Shown here: piece after piece, positions 47,521-56,549 of the stretch | Layout of the letters: each line of letters begins with the position of its first letter | Numbering within the stretch: the stretch's first letter is position 1 | Source: Hordeum vulgare subsp. vulgare | Taxonomy: Eukaryota; Streptophyta; Magnoliopsida; Poales; Poaceae | Length of the DNA: 64,000 nt | Direction of reading: 5' to 3' | Assembly (NCBI RefSeq): GCF_904849725.1 | Contig: NC_058518.1 | Coordinates: 328,064,581 to 328,128,580, forward strand | The notes under the pieces: generated by a model | What the model saw: the letters and a program-made list of their open reading frames with translations, nothing else | The model's database searches: none | Told to the model about the DNA's origin: nothing | Translations under genes and position numbers: made by a program

Positions 47521-48753
47521 TCAGGTTTTTAGTGCATGGACCACAGCTGCAAGCTCAAGGTCATGTGTGGGATAATTATCCTCATGTGGACGCAACTGTC
47601 GAGATGCGTATGCGATCACATGACGATCTTGCATGAGAATGCAACCTAATCCTTGTCGCGAGGCGTCGGAATAGATAACAAAGTCCTTAGAAAAATCTGG
47701 TGGTAGCAACAGAGGTGCGGAAGTCAGGCGTCTTTTCAGTTCCTAAAAACTATGCTCACGATGTGGTGTCCAATCAAACTTTTTATCCTTCTTGAGGAGT
47801 TCAGTTAGAGGCTTTGCAACCTTGGAGAAATTTTCGACAAAGCGGCGACAATAGCTCGCTAAACCAAGAAAACTCCTAACTTGCTTAACCGATTCAGGTT
47901 GAGTCCAATCAAGGACGGCTTGAACTCTCTCGGGATTGACAGCAATACCCTTACCAGAGATTACGTGACCTAGATAGGTCACTTCTGGTAACCAAAATTC
48001 ACATTTTGAAAACTTGGCATAAAGGCGATGCTCTCGAAGTTTCATCAATACCAGCCTTAGATGCTCGGCATGTTCTTGTTAATTCTTCGAGTAGATGAGA
48101 ATATCGTCGAGGTATAACACAACGAATTTATCCAAATACTCCATGAAGATTGAATTCATCAGACGAGAGAAGGTGGCTGGGGCATTGGTTAAACCGAAGT
48201 ACATGACGGTGTACTCGTATTGGCCATAACGAGTAACAAAAGCCATTTTTGGAATGTCCCCGTTCTTGATCTTGATTTGATGGTATCCCAACCTCAAATC
48301 CATTTTGGAGAAGACTGAGGATCCAGCGAGCTGATCGTACATGTCGTTGATCCTAGGGAGCGGATACTTGTTCTTTATGGTGACCAGATTAACTGGTCGG
48401 TAATCTACAACCATCCGATCTGTTCCGTCTTTCTTCTTGACGAAGAGGACGGGGCAAGCCCAAGGAGAAGAGCTAGGATGAATGAATCCTTTATTCAAGG
48501 CCTCACCTAGTTGCTTCTTAAGTTCGGCTAGCTCCAGGGGTGCCATCTTATATGGTCTTCTGGCTATTGGGACAGTTCCCGGAACAAGATCTATTACGAA
48601 CTCTACATCTCTGTCAGGTGGAATTCCTGGCAGTTCCTCTGGAAAAACATCCGGGAAGTCACAGACAATCGGGATGTCTTCAAGTTCCGGAAGAGGGTTG
48701 GCATTTAGGGAATAGAGTTGGCATTTGGCAACTCGAGTAGAGACATTGACTAT
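47521..48753 (-). pseudogene. TE12 pol: reverse transcriptase and RNase H
   Basis: Frame 48546-48079 holds RT motifs ([38 protein letters not shown]). After a TAA at 48079-48081 frame 48048-47743 continues RT with LGHVIS and [12 protein letters not shown]. After a TAG at 47743-47745 frame 47709-47521 holds the RNase H start ([15 protein letters not shown], with catalytic Asp, and ELAAVV), ending at a TGA at 47521-47523. The three stops can be explained by single-base changes in otherwise conserved positions; two look like C-to-T or G-to-A transitions typical of methylated, silent DNA. The segment 48547-48753 links to the protease. Confidence 0.92.
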
Positions 48754-49238
48754 CTAACCTGAGGGATGGGTAAGCTGAACATTTCTAGAATGAGTATCAA
48801 TCTTGGCATAGTGAGCTGATATCCAGTCCATACCCAAGATGATATTGATATTCGAAGATTTGAAGGCTATCAATGAGGCTAGAAAAACTAGCCTGTCTAC
48901 TAGAATTTCATTATCATAGGTTATCCTAGAGGTTTGCCATTTACTAACAGGAGTTTGGACAACCAATGGAATTGGCATATCACAAAAGACATGTTATGCA
49001 ACTGTGCATAACATTCTAAAATGAAGGAATGAGAAGACCCAGTGTCAAAGAGAACAGACGTTGGGTGATGATTAACAAGAAGCGTACCCAGTATGACGTC
49101 GGGATCCTCTGCGGCTTCTTCTGCTGAGACATAGTTCACACGACCACGTGCGGGAGTTGGCTTCACGTAGTAAGCTTTGCCGACTTGCCTTGCCCGACGG
49201 ACTTTCCGGGTTGCTTGGCACCCACATTCTGAGGACAC
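48754..49238 (-). pseudogene. TE12 aspartic protease
   Basis: Frame 49238-48921 carries SVLFDTGSSHSFI (active site DTG at about residue 65) and frame 48978-48754 carries NIILGMDWIS, the flap and second hallmark of Gypsy proteases. A frameshift near 48960 separates them, and TAG-type termination at 48754-48756 separates protease from RT. The protease would cut the gag-pol polyprotein. Confidence 0.88.
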
Positions 49239-50186
49239 TCACGAGAATAGTGCCCTGGTTCTCCACACTTGTAGCATATCACTTGGTTGGCACGTGGTGC
49301 AGCATTGCTATCTGGACCACCATAAGTTTTTGCTAGAGGGTTGGTCTGATTCGTCTGAGGTGCCACGTAGGATGGCCTCGGAGTGTATCTTGGCGGCAGA
49401 GAACTGTTCGGAACCCACAACCTGCATTTTGGAAACGCGGATCCAGATGACGAGCCAAAGTCACGGGAGTGCTTCCTTGTGGCTTCAAAGTCGGTATGGC
49501 CAGTCTTCGCACTGATCGCCTTGTTGACCAGGGCTTGGAAACTTGCACACTCGTGGAGGCGCAGATCACGACGAAGCTCAGGGCTCAGACCCTTACGGAA
49601 TCTTGCTTTCTTCTTGGCGTCACTAGACACCTCCTCTGTTGCATAGCGGGCAAGGTTACCGAACTCGCGGCTATAGGCATCCACGGTCATCTTGCCCGAA
49701 CTCCTCTCTCTTTCTTTCCATCAGGCCCTCTGGAATATGGTGCAGACGGAAGGCTGCACTGAAGTCTGCCCATGTGGCTGCTGGCTCAGCAGGACGCATA
49801 GCTTCAAAGTTCTCCCACCACAGATTGGCGGGTCCTTCGAGAAAATACGCCGCAAAAGTCACCTTGTCGGCCTCAGAAACATTCGCAGAGCGAATCTTAT
49901 GTGAGATGCTGCACAACCAGTCATCAGCGTCGAGGGGATCGACGGAGTGATGGAACTTTGGAGGATTTAGCTTCACAAAGTCGTTGAGGGACACTGCAGC
50001 ATTCCTAGGATGGCGAGCCGTATTCTGCTCAATACGCTCTAACAGTCGGTTGGTTTCTCTTTTGTTCCTCTCTGCCTCAAGCATAACTTCCGCCCGAGAG
50101 GGCGGGTGAGGCAGGTCTTCGTGCGACGCTTGACTACCCTCGCCTTGCTCATGAGCAGGGGCACGGTTCAACCTGGTGAACACCAT
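49163..50186 (-). pseudogene. TE12 gag
   Basis: The likely start is the ATG at 50184-50186, directly after an acceptor-like TTTGTCAG. Frame to 49671 holds an N-terminal coiled region and the capsid domain (FVKLNPPKFHHSVDPLDADDWL, with LEGPANLWWENF). A small deletion and frameshift at about 49,695 removes the motif between EEF and TVDAYSREF; frame 49690-49163 then continues with YATEEV and the CCHC knuckle CYKCGEPGHYSREC. A further shift at about 49,190 joins the protease frame. Gag would form the particle that carries the element RNA. Confidence 0.88.
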
Positions 50187-50709
50187 CCTGACAAACAAAC
50201 TCACAGCTTAGACCAATATCATATCAATACTAGCTAAGGATTAAGAATGTACTGAACACGCGGAATGCGGAAATGAATATCCGAACAACATGGTAACAAG
50301 AATCTGCTATATATACACCATGGTTCATACACACCCTTACATAGTTCAGCACAACCTTAATCGAAGAGCAAACTACTGAAATTATGAAACTACTCATCAG
50401 AGGCTTACAAGCTTCCTATACATTATTTATCTAGGCCTCCGAAATTCATTTCTCATCACAAGCATACTTCAGAAGTCACGAAGGACTGTGAACGTACGGC
50501 TATTACCATACTATCCTTCCACACACAGCTCAGGCATCCGCATAGAACATCTCATAGAGATTGCCTCCATGGCCTGGAAGCTCAACCTGCGGATCAGGAA
50601 ACACTCTGGCCTAAGATCCCTGGGATCCATAAGGACACGGATGTGGCCTCGGTGCCCTGACTGGTGGTAATAGGGGTCCCCGAAGAGGGGTGACTCTTCC
50701 TATAGCTGG
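50187..50709 (-). other. TE12 spacer between accessory ORF and gag
   Basis: About 520 bases without a supported reading frame. The equivalent TE6 segment (24090-24342) aligns with its first part. The right-hand end of the gag start is preceded by TTTGTTTGTCAG, suitable as a 3' splice site. Confidence 0.5.
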
Positions 50710-51303
50710 CTAGTCAACATGGGTCGGAAGATGGGTCCTAACAGGGTTCAGCATCTCCATATCTCCGTACCCTGTCTGGACTACCGGTGCCAGCTGCGTC
50801 AAAGCCGTCCACAGACGGGCACGTGTAGCATAAAGCTCCATGCGGAGAGCACGAGCATCCCTGTCTCTGTTCTCTAGCATCTCAGCAGTGGACTGCAGTA
50901 GCGGATCCTCCATAGAAGAATCAAAATAGACTCCGCTGAGGTATCCCTCTTCACCAGGCTGAGAGGCAGGAACATAGCAGAACTCTGAATTCTGCAATAG
51001 TGCATGTCTCACTCTCATAATGGTCAGCATTGAATAGGCAGCATCTTGTACTGCCATGTCAACAGTGACTCCCAGCCCATAGGACCAATGGATTGGCTCC
51101 TCAGCTCCAGGGTAGTCTGGAAATACCCTAACAGTGCAGATATACTGGCTCTGGTTGAAGTCTCGGTACTGTTCCTCCACTGTGTACTCGGGGTACCAGG
51201 GGTAACCGCACACCGACATCACCCTGACCAGCATGGCCGTATGACCCGGCACATCAATGCACCTGGTCAAACGTACCACCTGACGAGAAGGACGGCCAGG
51301 CAT
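50710..51303 (-). CDS. TE12 accessory protein of 197 residues, dsRNA-binding-like
   Basis: The start is set at the ATG of 51301-51303, because it directly follows TTTTCAG in both TE12 and TE6 and the homology begins there; an in-frame ATG at 51423 would add unlikely residues. N-terminal MPGRPSRQVVRLTR is basic. Residues about 37-96 give a pattern of strands (PEYTVEEQY, QYICTVRVFP, HWSYGLGVT) followed by a helix (VDMAVQDAAYSML) that resembles the b-b-b-a half of a double-stranded-RNA-binding domain, though the usual KKxAK lysines are absent. Residues about 134-175 look like a coiled coil (LENRDRDARALRMEL). Intact here; the TE6 copy is broken. Function unknown. Confidence 0.65.
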   Translation of the reverse strand: MPGRPSRQVVRLTRCIDVPGHTAMLVRVMSVCGYPWYPEYTVEEQYRDFNQSQYICTVRVFPDYPGAEEPIHWSYGLGVTVDMAVQDAAYSMLTIMRVRHALLQNSEFCYVPASQPGEEGYLSGVYFDSSMEDPLLQSTAEMLENRDRDARALRMELYATRARLWTALTQLAPVVQTGYGDMEMLNPVRTHLPTHVD

Positions 51304-51634
51304 CTGAAAATAGAGAGTAATGCAAAAGCATGAGAGCTCTGAATGCAAAATTGGGCAGCATAACGGTTGTAAATGCTCAAAACCAAATTTTGAGACAACC
51401 CAAAAATGGAATAGCGTAACCACTCAACTATCAAGTTGAATTCTCTGATCATCAAACTTACTTCCTTTTTCCTAGGAATGAAAGAAACCCAATAAAACTC
51501 TCGACCCGTAGTCTTATAATCTATTGATCAGAAACACGAGCCTAGAAGAAGATGAGTAACCTGGTCCTTAATTCCGGTAGAAAAGACGAGGATGACCAGA
51601 ATAGAATAACTTGAGAAGAGAACAAGAGTCTTAC
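51304..51634 (-). promoter_or_regulatory. Possible leader intron of TE12
   Basis: On the minus strand GTAAGA at 51634 and TTTTCAG ending at 51304 would remove 331 bases. TE6 has the corresponding GTAAGA (20327) and TTTCAG (20662), for 336 bases. Both the position and the sequence of the two sites are kept in the two copies. A second acceptor-like site lies just before gag at 50188. No transcript is available. Confidence 0.4.
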
Positions 51635-51726
51635 GTTCCCTTCCACAAACAATTCCCTTGTATATAACTAAAGCAATTCTAGACTCAACTTCGACCAGTT
51701 TGGCTCAGAAGTCCTACAGTCAGTCA

Positions 51727-51739
51727 GGCTCTGATACCA
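51727..51739 (-). promoter_or_regulatory. TE12 primer binding site, initiator tRNA-Met
   Basis: The plus strand reads GGCTCTGATACCA, so the minus strand is TGGTATCAGAGCC. It lies four bases from the 5' LTR end, which proves that the right-hand LTR is the 5' one. Confidence 0.95.
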
Positions 51740-51743
51740 ACGT

Positions 51744-54700
51744 TATCGGGACCCCGATCCTAAGCCATAGGAATCCAGCCTGTCACACATCGCATCCCTT
51801 TGCGGTCTCACGCACGGTTAACCCCACAGCTGGAGCCTTACCTTAGTCGGGACCGTTTGCGCCTTTTGACTCACGTATGCAATTATGTCGCTAGCATTCC
51901 AATGACAAAGAACCCGGATAGACATGTCTAGTCATAAACCAAAGTGGCAGTTCCGCACAGGGACAGGCATACATGACTCAGCAAAGCAGGTGTCGGTCAC
52001 CAGCGAATGTAGATGAGTCGTAGCAAGCTACAAGGACTCCATTACATCGCGTGACATTTCCCCAAAGAGGACAGACACAACAGCTAAGAAGGACACATGC
52101 CGGTCAACCAATGTGTCCGGAGCATTAGCGAGCTACCATGGCTCGTTGGATCACAAAGGGGTATTTCCCTATAAGGAGTGCTACTAAAGTTTACGGCTAG
52201 GTAATCGAACCCCATACATATCAAGTACGACACACGTACGCATGGCATACCGACATGTATAGATACATCGATGGCATCACAACATAACCATAAACATACA
52301 AGCTTTATTTAAGAGGCTCGGAAGAGACACACACATAATATTACAAGTAAGGGTCTCACGACCCATCATAGCAGACATTCAGTTACAAGCCAGCGGAAGT
52401 GTTTAAAATTGTCTGAGTACAGACAGGTGAGACTAGAAGGCACATGGCCTCACTATAGTACAGACCCAACCTAGGGCCAGATCGTAGCTGGGACACCAGC
52501 TACTCGTCGTCGTTGATGTCTAGGAAGAACCCTCCGTTAGGGTCATTAACAACCTCTGCAACAATTATTAAACAAACATGAGTACGGAGGTACTCAGCAA
52601 GACTTTAGGATAACTATCTACTCATGCAATGTATCAATAAGGAATTGTGGGGTTTCATGCAGAAAGCGAGCATTTGACTCGTGGCTAGACAACTTACATT
52701 TTTAAAACAAATTTTTACAACTTGATTTCTCGCACACGAGTCCACTAACACCACAACAATACTCCATCGTGGAATCATTCCGTCTCCATACTGAAAAGCT
52801 GTCCACGATACTCACGCTTATCTTGACAATTTTATGAGTAGTCATTGAAGTTATCTATGAACAACATATGTCTCCAAGTAGTCCATATCCGCGGACGCGG
52901 CTATTCGAATAGATCATAACCCTGTAGGGGTGTACTTCGTCACACACGCTCTCGCCACTTATCGCCATGTGCACGTCATGCACCTCGGCAACCTTCAAGC
53001 GGAAGCCCAGCGAGGGAGTCGGCCACGACCGTTAACCACACTAGTACCTAGTCCAGGTTTATCGCCTATCCGAGAGTAACCCGCACGGAAGTCCGGCCGA
53101 GGTTTACGCCACGGCCTCAAACGATGTGCGTAGGGTTCCCAAGACCACCATCCGGGTGCCACTTGGTACACCGTGCCACTGCCTACCGCATCACATCCCA
53201 CCTCTCAGGTCAGCGCTATACACGGCCTCCAGCATGACTATAAACACCAGAAACTACTTGCAACTCCTGGACCGAGTACTAAGCGATTAATAAGTCAAGA
53301 GGGTCAATTAAGTATCCCAACGTGTGGCAGTATCTACTCTTGGATTACATACACGGAACTCAGTTCCTAAGGACGGTTCCAATGAAACAACCCGCCATGT
53401 ACTCCTACACAGCCTTTCACCGGTACCTTTACCAAATCAGGTTCAACACACAACCTTTACTTACTGAACACATTCTCACAATTCTGTTCATCTCCCAGAT
53501 GACAGACCATACACAACTCTAAGCATAGCATGCATAGTAGGATAAGGCATAGCATGGCTCAAGCAACTACCAGGTATGCTAGGTTGCAAGGTTCAGCTAT
53601 TTACTGTGACAAAGACAGGTCATGCAAAGGAAGTGGGTTCAACTAACGTGGCAAAAACATTTGAGCATTTGATCCTAATATAATAAGTAAGTGCAGAAGC
53701 GAGAACAAGGGAATTATCGGGATGATCAAAATGGTTGCTTGCCTTGTTGCTCAGAGGAGGGACAATATCCGTCAGTCGAATACTCGGTGGAATCCGGAGG
53801 AGCGGAGCCTACCAAAAAGAGTGACAACAATCAATCACAAGCATATGCAACAAGATGATGCATGAGCATGACATGAGGATGCAAAGTGGTATACTATTAT
53901 AGCTAACATTTATTAGGTTTGAAGTTGATTTGAATCAAATTCAAATATTACTTCAAACGAGGTATTCTCGGATACCATTTTAATTGATTCGACCTGATGC
54001 TCAGATCAACTTTCTTTTAACATGCATGGAGTGACATGTTAGGTTGCTGGTTTGTGATTTGGACAGTGTTTGATCATATAATTTATAGTGAAATTTAAAT
54101 AATTTCCAAATTCCATCTCCAAAGTATTTATAAGAATTAACTTATTCATTAATCTACATGTTTGGGTTCACTAACATTTTCAAACATGTTTGAAAATGAC
54201 ATATTCAGATTCCTTGAATATTTCTAATACTTTTTCATATATAAATTATTTTCATTGGACTTACAAATTATTTTCTATGATTTTTAGAAGTTTTAGACAT
54301 TTCTGGAATTATTTTTACATTAGAAAATCTCTTTATTGCGTCACAGTGACGTCTCTGGTCAACAGAGGCTGGGCCAGGTCAAACCTGACCAGTGGGGTCC
54401 ACTGGTCAATGACCAGGGGCTAATCCCCGAGTTGACCAGCCCCTAACTGGGTTTGATCCACCCTGGGGCCCACTGTCAGTGGCTAGGGGGGTGTTTAGTG
54501 GGTAATTAGGTTGACTACGTCGGCCCCCACCGGAATATGGCCGGCGGCGACCACGGGCGTGGCGGAGGACTCGCCGGAGTTGAGCTAAACGGCGCTACAG
54601 GCATCGGTTTAGGGCATGGTTTAGTGCTACGGCTAGCTAGTGAAGCGCCGCATCTAAAGGGGGAGGAGCTGGACCCAGTGGTCACCGGAATCCACGCAGG

Positions 54701-55743
54701 CAACGAGGTCAGCGGCGGCTGCGGCTCGGGCATCGTCGGGTGTGGCGTTGCGGGGCACTAGCGAGCTGGGGAAAATGCTCTACGCCATCTACAGAGCTCC
54801 AGGAGCTCATTTCTGAGCTCGGTCTCGCGAGCGGGGTAACACAACGATGGCAACGGCATGGCCGGCGACGAGCACCTTCGGGCTCCGGCGGCTAAAGGGT
54901 TAGAGGAGGGGAATGGCCTCGGGAAGAGGGGGAACGGGAAGAGGTCCTCACGGCGGTTCTTGTGAAGCTGCCGGCAGGGTGAGGGAGGACCGGGAGGCGA
55001 CTGATCGACGGCGACCGGAGCTTCGGGGAGAGAGAGATCCGAGAGGGGAAAAGGGAACGAGAGGCAGAGGGAGGAGATAAGGCCGCGGGGAGGAGGAGAA
55101 GAAGGTCCAGGGCGTCGCGCTGGCGCTGCTGGGGGCCTCCAGCGGCGAGCAGGCAGGCAGGAGGTGGTCGGGGCTTGGCCGCCGTGCTCATCTTCTCCTC
55201 TTCCTACTGGCAGGAGGAGGAAGATGACCGGGGAGCCCCTGGTGGGCTGGGCCGGTGACAGATAGAAGGTAAGCCTTTCCTTTCTCTTTTTCTTTTGTTT
55301 TATTTACTGACATTGTTTCCCATTTATTTTGGCTTCACAATCAAACTATAAATAGTTTGAAAAATGCTGGGGTGTTAGTTGGAATATTTCCAATCACCCA
55401 TAAAGTTTTCAGCATTTTTGAAAACTATGTATCTTTGAATTCAAATTTAAAACTTGAAAACAGTAGTCTTTTGCATTTATTTAAGATGCCAAAAGTATAA
55501 AGGAAATGGTTTCCTTCATTGCTTATTTGTTTTCAAGAATTATCAGAAAAGTTGAACTTTTCTTGAGGCCATTTTGGGTTCATTGATTTGAATAAATTTA
55601 TAATTCCTTTGAATTAAGAAGTGGCTAGGGTTTTGGGTTTCCCTTCACCACTTACTTTGATCTTGTTGCCATTTTCTTGGATGCAATGCAAAGAAAATAT
55701 GAGCACAATGCTAAACCTTGGCTAGGCCTCCAGGGATGTGACA
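51744..55743 (-). repeat. TE12 5' LTR
   Basis: This 4000-base LTR pairs with 41791-45743. Its inner terminal dinucleotide has changed from TG to TA in plus-strand reading (51744-51745). It ends GATGTGACA at 55743, followed by the right GGTCG target duplication. Confidence 0.92.
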
Positions 55744-55748
55744 GGTCG
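55744..55748. repeat. TE12 target-site duplication, right copy
   Basis: GGTCG, identical to 41786-41790. Confidence 0.93.
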
Positions 55749-55800
55749 TGTGGCGGATGGACTCGCAAATGTAGTATCCACAGTCATTAGTCCCTTCTTC
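55744..55800 (-). pseudogene. TE11 Ulp1-like gene, exon with the catalytic Cys, 5' half
   Basis: After an acceptor (TTGTGGCAG ending at 55801) the frame reads EEGTNDCGYYICESIRHT. DCGYYIC matches the catalytic-cysteine motif of C48 (Ulp1/SUMO protease) peptidases. The exon is cut by TE12 directly after the Arg-His-Thr codons and continues at 41790. Confidence 0.82.
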
Positions 55801-55933
55801 CTGCCACAACCAAAATACAAGAAATAGAGGTCAATCAAACTGATAATTAGCAAGCATGCTAAATGGTATTGATGAAACTAGCGCTTGAATCACTAGGAGA
55901 TGCGTGGAACATATATGCTACTATAGTACTTAC

Positions 55934-56000
55934 TTTCGGGTGTCTAAACTACAGCTTCTTTGGCAGTCCCGGAGTTTTTGAGGTGAATTTACTCCAAACC
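55934..56000 (-). pseudogene. TE11 Ulp1-like gene, short exon
   Basis: Between acceptor TCTCGCAG and donor GTAAGTA the frame reads VWSKFTSKTPGLPKK, then a TAG where relatives have Gln, then FRHPK. The in-frame stop shows that the gene was already decaying, or that it decayed after the TE12 insertion. Confidence 0.7.
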
Positions 56001-56089
56001 CTGCGAGACAAAGAAAACAATTACTTGATATGAGGAAATGAGCAAATTGAAGTTGCCGATATGGTGCGATAATGATAGATTTAAGTTAC

Positions 56090-56200
56090 TTCTCTAGAAT
56101 TTCAGTCTTGTCCGCGTACTTCTTGGGATCTTTTTGTCTCGAGTCTAAGACGGTTACTAGTCCCTGCCCAAGCGTAATCTCTAGGAGAATATAGTGGAAT
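56090..56200 (-). pseudogene. TE11 Ulp1-like gene, exon with catalytic His and Asp
   Basis: After acceptor GTGCGCAG the frame reads FHYILLEITLGQGLVTVLDSR and onward to KYADKTEILE, with a GTAACT donor. FHYILLEI holds the expected catalytic His and VLDSR the catalytic Asp of the C48 triad; the Cys is in the exon at 55744-55800. Confidence 0.78.
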
Positions 56201-56288
56201 CTGCGCACGCATGCATAACTCATCAATTACATGACTATAACCTCGACTAATAAGGGAAACCGAATATGCACAAGAGAGTAACACTCAC

Positions 56289-56462
56289 TCGAAGTTGTAA
56301 GGGAATAATATTATAGCTTTGTTTTGATTTAATAAAAACGATTGTACCAGCTTGGCCTCGCTATCTTTGGCCTGAAATTTAACCATATATGCATCTATGA
56401 GATTTGTGTTAATGAACCCAATATCACCGATTTGTTTGTTCTTCAATTCGGCGATCTTCAAT
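56289..56462 (-). pseudogene. TE11 Ulp1-like gene, first protease exon
   Basis: Between acceptor TATGCAG and donor GTGAGTG the frame reads IGDIGFINTNLIDAYMVKF, then FLLNQNKAIILFPYNFE. This is the N-terminal part of the plant-transposon C48-type domain; the last residues lead directly into FHYILLE of the next exon. Confidence 0.75.
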
Positions 56463-56549
56463 CTGCATAATATAGTGAGAATAATTAAAGATACATGCAA
56501 TGAAAGAGCTGACCTATATATAGAGACTTAATGACAAAAGTAGTACTAC

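Larger units (their letters stand above)
41791..55743 (-). mobile_element. TE12: chromodomain Gypsy retrotransposon, both LTRs present
   Basis: The element is 13,953 bases long with identical 5-base target duplications, two ~4-kb LTRs, a tRNA-iMet primer site, a polypurine tract, an accessory ORF, gag, protease, RT, RNase H, integrase and a C-terminal chromodomain. Gypsy order plus the chromodomain places it among chromoviruses; the long LTR favours the Tekay/Del group, by inference. At least four stop codons and about three frameshifts in gag-pol make it inactive now. It is inserted in the Ulp1-like exon of TE11. Confidence 0.93.
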
